Below are positions 46,047-55,302 of a stretch of DNA of 64,000 bases, piece by piece. The DNA is taken from positions 992,001 to 1,056,000 of the forward strand of contig NZ_CP007032.1 of NCBI RefSeq assembly GCF_000231405.2. The letters are read 5' to 3'. Under the pieces are notes generated by a model. It was not told where the DNA came from. It did not search any database and saw nothing but the letters and a program-made list of their open reading frames with translations. This DNA is from Desulfitobacterium metallireducens DSM 15288. Its GTDB lineage: Bacteria; Bacillota; Desulfitobacteriia; Desulfitobacteriales; Desulfitobacteriaceae. The stretch's first letter is position 1. Every line of letters begins with the position of its first letter. A program made the position numbers and the translations under genes.

Positions 46047-46864
46047 ACATTTTTCAATATGATTTTATGCAACGTGCTTTTATTACCGGAATTCTAATAG
46101 CAATAATTACACCCTGTATTGGAGTCATCGTTGTGCTCAAAAGACTTTCAATGACGGGAGACGCGCTTTCCCACAATTCTCTTGCTGGTGTGGCGGCTGG
46201 TTTGGTTCTAGGGGTAAATCCTATTTTGGGGGCAGTTGTGTTTTCTATTGTGGCAGCCTTCGGAATTGAAAAAGTCCGTAAATCCTTCCCCCAATATTCG
46301 GAGATTGCGATAGCGATTATAATGTCAACGGGGATTGGACTGGCGGGTATTCTTTCCGGTTTTGTTAAAAATAGCGCCAATTTTAATAGTTTTCTTTTCG
46401 GAAGCATTGTGGCGATTAGCGATTTTGAGCTCTATATGGTGATTGCTTTAAGTATCATTGTAATTTTGGCCTTTACCCTTTTATTTAAAGAGTTATTTTA
46501 TATGACGTTCGATGAGGAATCGGCGCGGCTTGCGGGGATCCCGATCAAAGGGATCAACTTTGTTTTCACCTTGTTGACGGCTGTGACGATATCGGTTTCA
46601 GCACGGACAGTGGGAACGCTAGTCATTTCCTCGTTAATGGTATTACCGGTTGCAACAGCAATGCAGATTGCCCAAAGTTATAAGCAGACTGTTGTCTATG
46701 CTATCCTTTTCGCGTTGTTCTTCACAATAGCTGGACTCTATATTTCCTATTATGCTAACTTTAAACCCGGAGGTACCATTGTTCTCGTCGGGGTACTGAC
46801 ACTTATTATTGTTTTACTATCTAAGAACGTCTCACATAAAAAGCTTGTCAAAAAAACGGCCTAA
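46040..46864 (+). CDS. znuB: zinc ABC transporter permease
   Basis: 274 residues, eight or nine membrane helices. ABC-3 family: MTGDALSHNSLAGVAAGLVLG near the N-terminus, and ARLAGIPIKGINFVFTLLTA containing the coupling helix. Overlaps znuC. Confidence 0.93.
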   Translation: MLDIFQYDFMQRAFITGILIAIITPCIGVIVVLKRLSMTGDALSHNSLAGVAAGLVLGVNPILGAVVFSIVAAFGIEKVRKSFPQYSEIAIAIIMSTGIGLAGILSGFVKNSANFNSFLFGSIVAISDFELYMVIALSIIVILAFTLLFKELFYMTFDEESARLAGIPIKGINFVFTLLTAVTISVSARTVGTLVISSLMVLPVATAMQIAQSYKQTVVYAILFALFFTIAGLYISYYANFKPGGTIVLVGVLTLIIVLLSKNVSHKKLVKKTA

Positions 46865-46907
46865 GGTTGTCTCTGAAAATCTTTGAATAGAATTTTGTGG
46901 AATAGGG

Positions 46908-47354
46908 ATGATTTTGTTGCAGGAAAATAAAAGTGATATTGATGATCTTCTCCTTAAGGAAGGCGTTAAACGCACTAAACATCGTATAGCGATACTTGAA
47001 ATTCTCGAGCAATCAGAGACGCCCTTAACAGCAGATGAGATCTTTTTAATATTAAAAGAGAATAATACCTCGATTTGGCTTTCGACCATTTATAGAACAT
47101 TGGAAATGTTGACCGAAAAAGAGGTCGTTCGAAAGTCAACGATCATGGGTGAAGATAAAGCACGCTACGAAATTAAACAGGATGCTCATAAACATTGTTT
47201 CGTTTGTGTGACCTGTCATAAGATGATTCCGTTGATGGATTGCCCTCTCGAAGAATTTGAGGAAAAATTAAAGGATAAAATGGATTTCGATGTGACGGGT
47301 CATAATCTTGAAATTTATGGCTATTGTCATGACTGCAAACTTATGAAACGATAA
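46908..47354 (+). CDS. zur: Fur-family regulator, probably Zur
   Basis: 148 residues. N-terminal winged helix (LKEGVKRTKHRIAILEILEQ; LSTIYRTLEMLTEK), C-terminal dimer/metal domain with CVTCHKM and CHDC cysteine pairs holding structural zinc and HKHCF histidines. Named Zur from its place at the end of the znu operon and the dyad over the operon promoter; Fur or PerR identity is not excluded by sequence. Confidence 0.85.
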   Translation: MILLQENKSDIDDLLLKEGVKRTKHRIAILEILEQSETPLTADEIFLILKENNTSIWLSTIYRTLEMLTEKEVVRKSTIMGEDKARYEIKQDAHKHCFVCVTCHKMIPLMDCPLEEFEEKLKDKMDFDVTGHNLEIYGYCHDCKLMKR

Positions 47355-47359
47355 TAAGG

Positions 47360-47395
47360 AGAGCTCCGCATCAAGTTGCGGAGCTCTGAGTTTTT
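47360..47395 (+). terminator. intrinsic terminator after zur
   Basis: AGAGCTCCGCA pairs with TGCGGAGCTCT around a 6-nt loop, then GAGTTTTT. Confidence 0.88.
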
Positions 47396-47594
47396 ACCAT
47401 TCGATATGCTCGGTGTAGTCCTTAAATCCTCGCGTTTTTCTGCCTATACTTTCTACCCTTGAGTTATCCTCGCTCATTACACTCATTTCACTAGTTCCCC
47501 TATTCCTTCTGAGTTCACGAATAAGCAGAACAATCATGATAACAGCCAACTCTGCTTCGATGAGTCTATTTCCTTCAAGAAGATTATCGCTCAT
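47394..47594 (-). CDS. unknown small protein, one helix (66 aa)
   Basis: ATG 47594, AAGGGGTG upstream. One hydrophobic segment, IEAELAVIMIVLLIRELRR (residues 12-30), then a polar tail. The segment resembles that in the 63-residue protein at 47806-47997 (IETELAIVIVLLTLILLE), so they are probably paralogues. Its stop overlaps the zur terminator. No family recognised. Confidence 0.6.
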   Translation of the reverse strand: MSDNLLEGNRLIEAELAVIMIVLLIRELRRNRGTSEMSVMSEDNSRVESIGRKTRGFKDYTEHIEW

Positions 47595-47744
47595 CTCTTA
47601 CACCCCTTTGAACAATCTACCACATCGATTATAGAGTGGTGATATAAGATGAGAGGAGAGGGGTGAGCGTTTTCTTACATATCCTATTTTAGAATATGTA
47701 CAAGTATAGGTTTGCGTTACATATGTTCTAAGATTTCTTTGGGA

Positions 47745-47808
47745 TAATCAGTTGAACTAAGTTAAGGCCTAGGCATTAGCCTAGGCCTTAACTTAGTTCA
47801 ACTGATTA
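47745..47808. repeat. perfect 30-bp hairpin
   Basis: The left arm (47745-47774) and right arm (47779-47808) are exactly complementary, with the 4-nt loop ATTA; the inner arm begins GCCTAGGCC. It includes the stop codon of the 47806 gene and has no T-run on either side, so it is not an ordinary terminator. Confidence 0.85.
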
Positions 47809-47997
47809 CCATCTGCTTCCGCTGTCCTTTTTGTCTTTGTTATTATCTTCTTTGTTCTTATTTTTGTCCCTATGGCCGTCTTCCTCTTCAAAAGCATCTT
47901 CAAGAAGGATTAAAGTTAATAATACGATAACAATGGCGAGCTCTGTCTCGATTACCCCAAGTTTCGGGTCGCTTTCTTGCTTTTCGTTTTCACCCAT
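47806..47997 (-). CDS. unknown small membrane protein with charged tail (63 aa)
   Basis: From ATG 47997 (AAAGGAG upstream); the longer frame to 48090 lacks support. GVIETELAIVIVLLTLILLE is a membrane helix, followed by EDAFEEEDGHRDKNKNKED and a Lys/Asp/Asn-rich end. Paralogue of the 47394 protein. The stop codon lies within the 30-bp hairpin. Confidence 0.6.
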   Translation of the reverse strand: MGENEKQESDPKLGVIETELAIVIVLLTLILLEDAFEEEDGHRDKNKNKEDNNKDKKDSGSRW

Positions 47998-48173
47998 AGC
48001 GTTCTTCTCTCCTTTATTAAATTGGAATAAAATGGATGCGTCTGGTATATCGTATTCATTATGTCCACACGATGTTAAAGAAAAGGACATATTTTAGGAT
48101 GAAGTCGCACCAAGTTGTCTCTCCAGACATACCCTAAAGTATCACCAAAGCTCTTTTCTGGGGGGGATTATAA

Positions 48174-48329
48174 ATGGTGGTAGGTTTCTTAATATCATTA
48201 AGCGGTTGCCTTCTGTATTGGCTATTAAAACCGCCCGCTTTCCAAGAATCTTTTATTCAGGAAAAAGAGGTAGAATTGCTCAAGCAACCGTTAGTCGATT
48301 TTGAAACAGGCTTTGGTGTACCCCAATAA
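48174..48329 (+). CDS. unknown small membrane protein (51 aa)
   Basis: ATG 48174 to TAA 48327-48329, with GGGGGGG just upstream. VVGFLISLSGCLLYWLL is a membrane helix; the polar tail KEVELLKQPLVDFETGFGVP follows. Oriented against its neighbours; a terminator follows at 48358. Too short for confident calling but has a site, a helix and a terminator. Confidence 0.5.
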   Translation: MVVGFLISLSGCLLYWLLKPPAFQESFIQEKEVELLKQPLVDFETGFGVPQ

Positions 48330-48357
48330 ATTTTTTTCGATGATCCCAATTTAGCTG

Positions 48358-48390
48358 AAAAAGGAGTAGCGTTCAGTGCTACTCCTTTTT
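48358..48390 (+). terminator. intrinsic terminator
   Basis: AAAAAGGAGTAGC pairs with GCTACTCCTTTTT around a 7-nt loop. Confidence 0.82.
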
Positions 48391-48397
48391 CAAATGA

Positions 48398-48422
48398 AAG
48401 GGTAGGAAAAGTTCCTACCCTT
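48398..48422 (-). terminator. hairpin after the 48433 gene
   Basis: AAGGGTAGGAA pairs with TTCCTACCCTT around a 3-nt loop; it follows the minus-strand gene. Confidence 0.65.
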
Positions 48423-48432
48423 TATCTAGGGA

Positions 48433-48702
48433 TTATTGAGATACGAACGTAATCTGTTGAATCGGGATCCGAACAACCGGACGAAGGCCATCAATGGGTT
48501 TGCCCATATTGGCAAAAAGTTGTGCATTGGTCAATAAGGCTACTCCATCTTGGATTCCGCCGAAGTTGCCGACCCAGAAACTTGCATCCATACCAATGCC
48601 CAATCGAGTACCAATAGGATAGGTGTCAAATAAGCCCACGATTGGTGAAACAGGGCTGAGTGGTAATCCAACAGGTGCTCCGAAGGGTGATCCAAATAGC
48701 AT
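48433..48702 (-). CDS. unknown small Pro/Gly-rich protein (89 aa)
   Basis: ATG 48702, AGAAAGGGG upstream. N-terminus MLFGSPFGAPVGLPLSPVSP, rich in Pro, Gly and hydrophobic residues; no signal peptide cleavage site or cysteine. C-terminal VRIPIQQITFVSQ. Composition recalls coat or inclusion proteins of spore-formers, but no family is recognised. Confidence 0.55.
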   Translation of the reverse strand: MLFGSPFGAPVGLPLSPVSPIVGLFDTYPIGTRLGIGMDASFWVGNFGGIQDGVALLTNAQLFANMGKPIDGLRPVVRIPIQQITFVSQ

Positions 48703-48836
48703 ATGGTTAATCCCCTTTCTTTCTATTTGCCACAGGAGTGGCGCATAAGATCAGAGGTGGGATTAGATTGGATGCATTTGGAAGATTACGTCTAATTTAG
48801 GTTATGTCCGAAGGACTAGAGATGTGACATCCTGGT

Positions 48837-49739
48837 TCATTGTCCTTTTAGCTTAGCGACGAGATCGATTAGATCCTGTGGCCATGGCGCACGGAAGATG
48901 ACCCATTCGCCGGTTGCAGGGTGATTAAAAGCATAGAGAAAGGAGTGGAGGGCTTGACGATGCATGAGGAGACGCTCTCCGCCGTATAAGTCATCCCCAA
49001 TGAGCGGGTGGCCTAAGGCTTGACAGTGAACCCGGATTTGGTGAGTACGTCCCGTCTCTAAACTGAATTTAATTAAGGTTGCCTGGGGATAACGAGCCAG
49101 CACTTGATAACGGGTTAGGGCCGGCAACCCATCAGGGGAAATGTTATGCTGAATAAAACTTCCCGGAACCAAGCCGATCGGCAGATCGATAACTCCTCGT
49201 TTTTCTTGAACATGTCCGTGAACCATACCGATATAATATTTATGAATGAGTTTGTGCTCAAGTTGATAAGCTAATTGTTGATGAGCAAAACGGTTTTTGG
49301 CAATGACCACGATTCCAGAGGTATTTCGATCGATGCGGTGGACGGGACGAAAAGGATGGGGGGTGCCTTTCAAATTCCAATACCCGACGACTGCATTACC
49401 TAAAGTTCCTGTAGGATAACGAGGAGTTGGATGGACGACTTGACCGGGCGGTTTGTTCGCGATGAGTAAAAAATCATCCTCAAAAAGAATATCAAGCGGG
49501 AGATGCTCCCCAGGAATATTCGGCGGTTCGTCCATTTGAAGCTGCAGAGCAAGGATATCACCAGCCTTCCCCCGAGTGGAAAGGTAAGTAAATTCTTCGT
49601 TGACCCATGCTCGTTCACCTTGCTTTAGCTTTTGCAGCAAGTTTCTAGAGAAATGAAATTTGCGCGCAAGGATATCTTGGTATTTTTTCCCTTGGTCTTG
49701 TATTTGCAAGGTATACTCCCAAAGATCGTCTTTTAGCAT
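48837..49739 (-). CDS. RluA-family RNA pseudouridine synthase
   Basis: 300 residues. N-terminal S4-like region (residues about 14-60), catalytic Asp in HRIDRNTSGIVVIAKN, RTHQIRVHCQALGHPL near residue 227. Converts uridine to pseudouridine in rRNA/tRNA. AAAAGGAGC start. Specific site not assignable. Confidence 0.9.
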   Translation of the reverse strand: MLKDDLWEYTLQIQDQGKKYQDILARKFHFSRNLLQKLKQGERAWVNEEFTYLSTRGKAGDILALQLQMDEPPNIPGEHLPLDILFEDDFLLIANKPPGQVVHPTPRYPTGTLGNAVVGYWNLKGTPHPFRPVHRIDRNTSGIVVIAKNRFAHQQLAYQLEHKLIHKYYIGMVHGHVQEKRGVIDLPIGLVPGSFIQHNISPDGLPALTRYQVLARYPQATLIKFSLETGRTHQIRVHCQALGHPLIGDDLYGGERLLMHRQALHSFLYAFNHPATGEWVIFRAPWPQDLIDLVAKLKGQ

Positions 49740-49839
49740 GATAGCTCCTTTTTTAGCAGGAAAATCTGCAATTTAGAGAGAAATATATGGAGAAATAGAG
49801 TATTGTCTAAGAAGGGCACATAAGAAGGAAGGAATTCAG

Positions 49840-50955
49840 ATGAAAGACATACGTGTGGAACAATTGGCAGATAACATTATTAACTACTCGATTGGCTTAA
49901 AGCCAGGCGAGAAAATTTTGATCGAAGTAAATGGACTGGAGATTCCTTTAGCACAAGCTTTAGTGAGGTATGCTTACCAAGCGGGTGGAGTTCCTTTTCT
50001 TACTGTTCATAATCATACCTTACTCCGGGAAATTCTCAAAGGAATTTCCAAAGAACAAGCACAAGCGATGGCTTGTTGGGATTTAGCACAAATGAAAGAG
50101 ATGCAAGCTTATGTGGGTATCCGGGCAGGAGAAAATGCCAATGAATATGCAGATGTGCCTGCAGATAAGATGAGAATCTATCAATCTTATTATTCAAAAC
50201 CAGTGCATTCTGATCAACGCGTACCTTATACCCGTTGGGTCGTAATGCGTTATCCGAATGCAGCAATGGCTCAGTCCGCGAATATGAGTATTGAAGGGTT
50301 TGAAGACTTCTATTTTAAAGTCTGTAACTTAGATTATCAAAAAATGTCGCAGGCGATGGATCCTTTAAAGGCGTTAATGGATCGTACGGACAAGGTGCGG
50401 ATTGTCGGCCCAGGAACCGATTTAACGTTCTCTATTAAAGGATTAGACGCGATTAAGTGCGATGGACATTTGAATATTCCTGATGGGGAAGTGTATACTG
50501 CACCCGTAAAGAATTCAGTTAATGGACGGATTTCATATAATACTCAGGCGGTTTATCAAGGTTTTACCTATGATTCGATCGTTTTAGAATTTCAAGATGG
50601 AAAAATTATCAAGGCGACCGCTAATGACACTGAACGGATCGAAGACGTCTTTAACACGGATGAAGGGGCGCGCTATGTCGGTGAGTTCGCTATTGGAGTC
50701 AATCCCTACATTCTCACACCGATGAAGGATACGTTATTCGATGAGAAGATCGATGGCAGTTTTCACTTTACGCCAGGGTCCTGTTATGATGACTGTTCAA
50801 ACGGCAACAAATCCGCGATTCATTGGGATTTGGTCTGCATCCAACGTCCAGAATATGGTGGTGGAGAAATCTATTTTGACGATGTTTTAATTCGTAAGGA
50901 TGGACGGTTTGTGATTCCTGAGTTGGAAGGGCTCAACCCGGAAAATCTCAAGTAA
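49840..50955 (+). CDS. M29-family aminopeptidase (thermophilic aminopeptidase type)
   Basis: 371 residues, AAGGAAGG start. Binuclear metal motifs: DLTFSIKG and the segment HLNIPDGEVYTAPVKNSVNG near residue 207, and HWDLVCIQRPEYGGGEIYFD near the C-terminus. Cleaves N-terminal residues, usually with Co/Zn. Followed by a hydroxyacid dehydrogenase and lipid kinase on the same strand. Confidence 0.9.
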   Translation: MKDIRVEQLADNIINYSIGLKPGEKILIEVNGLEIPLAQALVRYAYQAGGVPFLTVHNHTLLREILKGISKEQAQAMACWDLAQMKEMQAYVGIRAGENANEYADVPADKMRIYQSYYSKPVHSDQRVPYTRWVVMRYPNAAMAQSANMSIEGFEDFYFKVCNLDYQKMSQAMDPLKALMDRTDKVRIVGPGTDLTFSIKGLDAIKCDGHLNIPDGEVYTAPVKNSVNGRISYNTQAVYQGFTYDSIVLEFQDGKIIKATANDTERIEDVFNTDEGARYVGEFAIGVNPYILTPMKDTLFDEKIDGSFHFTPGSCYDDCSNGNKSAIHWDLVCIQRPEYGGGEIYFDDVLIRKDGRFVIPELEGLNPENLK

Positions 50956-50996
50956 CAAAGCGCAGGTGAAGTTTTCGAAAGATGGAGGTTATTTTC

Positions 50997-51935
50997 TTGA
51001 AAATCATCAGTACGATGTCACTGAAACCTGAACAGCTTGATCAAGCAAAAGCAGTTCGTTCAGACCTGAATATAGAAGTGAAGAAGCAATTTACAGAGTG
51101 TGATGCGCAGGTCGAAGGCTTGTTAACTTATGGTTGGGATGTTACGGAGCAAACGCTAGAGCTCTACCCCAATTTAAAATGGATTCAAGCGATGGCTGCT
51201 GGAGTGGATCAACTTCCGCTTCATGCTTTTGCCTCCAAGGGAATTCTCTTGACGAATGTTCGCGGTGCCCATTCCATCCAAATGTCGGAGCATGTGATTT
51301 GGTGTATCCTGAACCTATTAAGGCAGGGAAAAACGGTAATGTACCAGCAAGAACAAAAGGTCTGGAGTGCTAAACTTAAAATTGATGAAATGTATGGAAA
51401 AACGGTCTGTATCGTCGGCGCAGGGACGATCGGAGCAGCAGTCGCAGAAAAATGCCATGCTTTTGGAATGACGGTTTGGGGGATATCCCAAAGTGGGAAA
51501 AGTCATCTGGGCTTTGATCGTGTCGCAAAGTTAGAGGATTCTGAAGCGTTTTTAAAAGAGAGCGATATTGTCGTTGCGCTTCTCCCCCTAACCTCACAAA
51601 CAAAACATTTTTTCAATGCTGAGCGTTTTAATCAAATGAAGGATGGCGTCTATTTTATCAATGTAGCAAGGGGATCGGTTGTGGATGAAGAAGCCCTCTC
51701 AGAAGCTTTGCAAACAGGAAAAGTTCAAGGTGCTGCTCTAGATGTCTTTGTAACCGAACCTTTGCCAGAAACGAGTCCCTTCTGGTCAATGGATCAAGTA
51801 TTTCTTACCCCACATATTGCGGGAAGATCTCCTCAATATACGCAAAGGATGTTCGAGGTCTTCCTGAAAAACATCAAAGAATACCCCAATACAAGCGCAA
51901 TGATTAATGCTATCAATCTCGAAAATGGCTACTAA
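50997..51935 (+). CDS. D-2-hydroxyacid dehydrogenase
   Basis: 312 residues from TTG 50997 with GGAGG at 50984-50988; an in-frame ATG at 50982 sits on the ribosome site. NAD-binding motif VGAGTIGAAVAEK, catalytic Arg in FINVARGSVVDEE, His in FLTPHIAGRS, with the family's substrate-binding half first. Substrate unknown. Confidence 0.88.
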   Translation: MKIISTMSLKPEQLDQAKAVRSDLNIEVKKQFTECDAQVEGLLTYGWDVTEQTLELYPNLKWIQAMAAGVDQLPLHAFASKGILLTNVRGAHSIQMSEHVIWCILNLLRQGKTVMYQQEQKVWSAKLKIDEMYGKTVCIVGAGTIGAAVAEKCHAFGMTVWGISQSGKSHLGFDRVAKLEDSEAFLKESDIVVALLPLTSQTKHFFNAERFNQMKDGVYFINVARGSVVDEEALSEALQTGKVQGAALDVFVTEPLPETSPFWSMDQVFLTPHIAGRSPQYTQRMFEVFLKNIKEYPNTSAMINAINLENGY

Positions 51936-51989
51936 AGCGCAAAGCAGTGATATATCGGCTTCGCGAATAATCCCAATTTAAGGAGTCGG

Positions 51990-52874
51990 ATGATGAGTCA
52001 AAAGAAATTACGGTTAATCTACAACCCTTATGCAGGTCGACGAAGGATGGTAAACCAACTGGATGAAGTGATTCGTATCTTTCAAGAAGGCGGATATGAG
52101 GTGCGCGTTCACCGGACAAAGTCTCCAGAAGATATCGAACACACTGCGGCCCAATCTAAGGACGTGGATACCCTTGTTATTGCTGGTGGAGATGGAAGTG
52201 TCCATCAGGTTGTAAATGGTCTGATGAAAATTCCGGCAGAAAAACGTCCAGTTCTGGGAATTCTACCGGTCGGGACGGCAAATGACCTTGCTTATGCGAT
52301 AAAATTGCCTAAGTCGATACCTGCGGCGTGCAAAGTGATTGTCCAAGATAAGACGTTTGAAATGGATTTAGGAAAGGTCAATGAACGTTATTTTGTTAAT
52401 GTGGCCAGCGCAGGAATGCTCACTGATGTTTCGACCAAAGTGGACATCCGTGTGAAGAACAGTCTCGGCCAGTTAGCTTATTATTTAAAAGGAATTGAAA
52501 CCCTTCCGAGTTTTCGCCCTTTTCACGTGGAATTTGCACATGAAGGACGTAAGTATTCAGAGGATGCCTTACTTTTACTGGCGGTCAATGGCTTATCGGT
52601 AGGAGGATTCAGACAACTTGTGCCTAGAGCATCACTAATCGACGGAAAACTTGATTTTCTGCTGGTTAAACTGGGTGGCTGGCCAGAAACGATGCGATTG
52701 CTGTTAAAGGTGGTCGGTGGAGGAAAAGTTGAATGCGACAAAATCATTCATTTTCAGACCGAATATGTTCGGGTCACCTGTGATCGTGAATTAAGTTCAG
52801 ATCTTGATGGCGAATTAGGACCGGATAGTCCTTGGGAAATCGCGATTGGTCCTAAAATAAAGGTCCTCTGTTGA
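51990..52874 (+). CDS. YegS/DgkB-type lipid kinase
   Basis: 294 residues, AGGAGTC start; ATG 51990 or 51993. RLIYNPYAGRRRM, the nucleotide loop GGDGSVHQVVNG, GILPVGTANDLAYA. DAGK_cat family; phosphorylates diacylglycerol or a related lipid. Close to the dehydrogenase and the CCA gene. Confidence 0.9.
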   Translation: MMSQKKLRLIYNPYAGRRRMVNQLDEVIRIFQEGGYEVRVHRTKSPEDIEHTAAQSKDVDTLVIAGGDGSVHQVVNGLMKIPAEKRPVLGILPVGTANDLAYAIKLPKSIPAACKVIVQDKTFEMDLGKVNERYFVNVASAGMLTDVSTKVDIRVKNSLGQLAYYLKGIETLPSFRPFHVEFAHEGRKYSEDALLLLAVNGLSVGGFRQLVPRASLIDGKLDFLLVKLGGWPETMRLLLKVVGGGKVECDKIIHFQTEYVRVTCDRELSSDLDGELGPDSPWEIAIGPKIKVLC

Positions 52875-52897
52875 AATAAGCGGAAGGGAGGATTTCA

Positions 52898-54475
52898 ATG
52901 ACTCCTTCACAAAAAGAGCTTCTGACAAAATTGAGTGAGATCACCCGCATTTATTTTGTCGGAGGAGTAGTACGAGATCAACTTATGGGATTGGTGGCGA
53001 AGGATGTTGATGTTGTAACTGAGCTTGACTTGGAGGAACTCAAGCAGAAGTTAGAAAGCTGGGGCTATCATCCACAAAAGATTGGTGCTAAATTTTTAAC
53101 GGTCAGCGTTTTTTTGGATGGGGAGCGTATTGATTTTACCCATCTCACGCAGAACCTAGAAACAGATGCTCTTCGCCGCGATTTCACAATCAATGCGATT
53201 TATCAAGATTGCCGAAGTGGAGAAATTCTGGATCCCCTAGGTGGCCAGCTGGATTTGCGGGAGAAACGACTTCGAGCTTGTGGCAATGCTGTTGAGCGGA
53301 TGAGGGAGGACCCCATTCGAATCTTGCGGATGGTTCGCTTGAAGGTCAAATACCAGTTGACTCTTGTGGAAGAAACGAAAAAGGCTGCCTGTGAATTGAT
53401 GGAGACCTTGATAGGGATCGCGAGTGAACGGATTACAGAAGAACTGGGGCGGATCCTGGTTCTTGATTCTGTGGAAGAAGCACTGCGCCTCCTAGAAGAG
53501 ATTGGCTATTGGCAGTCTTATTTACCGGAACTTGCACGCTTAAAAGGGTTGGTTCAAAATAAATATCATGTTAAAGATGCTTGGGAGCATACGCTGCATG
53601 TCGTACGGAATACCCCACCACAAATTCTCTTGCGTTTAGCGGGGCTCTTTCATGACATCGGAAAATGGGAAACAGCCAGCCGAGAATGTTACGTCTGGGG
53701 TAAATTAGAAGACTTAGAAAAAGAGTTTTATATCAACGAGTTTCAGATCCTGGGCAAGAAACTTCAGCGGTACCGTGGACAGTATGTGGAAGTTCATGGT
53801 GCTCGGCTGGATTACTATCCTCATAAAATTCAAGTTAAACATATTCGCAAAGTTGCAGGAAGAAAAAAAGGGTTCGAATGGGTGGTAGATGGGAAACGGC
53901 ACTTTCTCGGTCATGAAAAAGAGAGCGCTCGTTTGGCTCATCAGATTTTACCGCGCTTTCGCTTTTCGATGATCCTTGGCGAAGGTCCAGCTGGAGAGAA
54001 GGAACTGCTATGGTTAATTGAAAATCATATGAGTGGAACGTTAACATTTATGTCGGAATTAAGAGGAGATCAAAATATTGCTCACCTTCAGGACAAAGTG
54101 CGGCGATTTGCTTGGGAAAAAGGGTGGAATGGTCGAGAGTATCAACGGGAACGTGTTTTTCATTTATTGGATTTATGGCGTGCGGATTTTTTCGGAGGAA
54201 AACAACGTGAATCTCAAGATGAGGAAATCTTTGATAAACTTCAAGCTGAGATAAGAGTCGCTGTTGAATACTTAGAGCAACGAAAACAGAAATTAGACTG
54301 GACTCTTTTAGAGAAGTTTACGCGTGAGAAAAAATTGGTAGGCAAAGCGATTGGTGAGTTTAAAGACTACGTTCTTATTTCGGTTATGCTCAATGAGAGG
54401 TATCAACCGGATAATCGAGCTTTTCTAGAAAAAGAGTATCAGAAGTTCAGCTTAAAGAATACAATTGCCTATTGA
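52898..54475 (+). CDS. cca: CCA tRNA nucleotidyltransferase with HD domain
   Basis: 525 residues. Pol-beta NTase: GGVVRDQLMG near residue 18 and the metal pair in KDVDVV; RRDFTINAIY; ERMREDPIRILRMVR. HD phosphohydrolase motif FHDIGKWE near residue 250. Adds or repairs tRNA 3' CCA. The C-terminal half is longer and less typical than in E. coli, so nucleotide specificity (A- or C-adding alone) cannot be told. Confidence 0.9.
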   Translation: MTPSQKELLTKLSEITRIYFVGGVVRDQLMGLVAKDVDVVTELDLEELKQKLESWGYHPQKIGAKFLTVSVFLDGERIDFTHLTQNLETDALRRDFTINAIYQDCRSGEILDPLGGQLDLREKRLRACGNAVERMREDPIRILRMVRLKVKYQLTLVEETKKAACELMETLIGIASERITEELGRILVLDSVEEALRLLEEIGYWQSYLPELARLKGLVQNKYHVKDAWEHTLHVVRNTPPQILLRLAGLFHDIGKWETASRECYVWGKLEDLEKEFYINEFQILGKKLQRYRGQYVEVHGARLDYYPHKIQVKHIRKVAGRKKGFEWVVDGKRHFLGHEKESARLAHQILPRFRFSMILGEGPAGEKELLWLIENHMSGTLTFMSELRGDQNIAHLQDKVRRFAWEKGWNGREYQRERVFHLLDLWRADFFGGKQRESQDEEIFDKLQAEIRVAVEYLEQRKQKLDWTLLEKFTREKKLVGKAIGEFKDYVLISVMLNERYQPDNRAFLEKEYQKFSLKNTIAY

Positions 54476-54552
54476 AAAGGGTATACTTGATTTAACTCAT
54501 GTTTAAGTTAAAATTTCAATAGATAGAATTATGAGTAAAGGGAGTGGAATTT

Positions 54553-55206
54553 GTGGAAAAACAGTGGCGGTGTACAGTATGTGGTTATATTCATACAGGA
54601 GAAAATCCCCCAGAAACATGTCCAGTATGCGGTGTAGATGCAAGCCTTTTTGAAGAGGTGATTGATTCTCAACCACAAGGACAAGCTCAAGTAAAGGCTC
54701 CTCGGGCATCCGAGCAATTGAACATCAAGAGTTTTACCCCTGAAGAGGCTATTCGTAAAGCCCTCTATAAAATTTCCTATGGACTCTATATAATTACTGC
54801 TCAATTTGAAGAAAAGGATAATGGACAGTGTGCGAACACCTGCTTCCAAATCACCTCAGATCCAGCTCGTATTGCAATTGGTATTAATAAAAATAATTAT
54901 ACCCACGAGCTCATCTCGAAGAGTGGGTATTTTGGAGTTTCCATCCTCGACCAACAAGGACAGGAATTTGCCCGTAAGTTTGGGTATCGTTCAGGTCGAG
55001 ACGTGAATAAGTTTGAGGGTGTTTACACCCATCGTGGAGAAACCGGCGTGATGTTATTAGATGATGTAACTGCAACAATGGAAGCCCGAGTGATTGGGCA
55101 ACTAGATGCAGGCACACATACCTTATTCCTAGCAGATGTAGTAAATGGGGAGCTCTTAAATGAGGGAGAGCCCATGACTTATGCTTATTTCCGGGCGACG
55201 AAATAG
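54553..55206 (+). CDS. rubredoxin-flavin reductase fusion
   Basis: 217 residues from GTG 54553 (AGGGAG 9 bases before); GTG 54544 is in frame but too close to that site. An N-terminal rubredoxin of the rubrerythrin type (WRCTVCGYIHTG; CPVCGVD) is followed by an FMN-binding flavin reductase domain (YGLYIITAQFEE; CFQITSDPARIAIGI). Same parts as high-molecular-weight rubredoxin of acetogens, in the reverse order. Probably reduces oxygen-detoxifying flavoproteins. Confidence 0.9.
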   Translation: MEKQWRCTVCGYIHTGENPPETCPVCGVDASLFEEVIDSQPQGQAQVKAPRASEQLNIKSFTPEEAIRKALYKISYGLYIITAQFEEKDNGQCANTCFQITSDPARIAIGINKNNYTHELISKSGYFGVSILDQQGQEFARKFGYRSGRDVNKFEGVYTHRGETGVMLLDDVTATMEARVIGQLDAGTHTLFLADVVNGELLNEGEPMTYAYFRATK

Positions 55207-55302
55207 ATTTTCGGAAGAAGGTTAAAGGCGATAGAATTACAAGAACAACTCTCTTGGAAAGCACGTTTCCGCGAGGTAGCAGAAAGCTTAGGTTTCATAA
55301 AA

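Noticed and set aside
47745-47808. tRNA gene or CRISPR repeat
   Set aside because: It is a plain two-arm hairpin without cloverleaf features or repeats.
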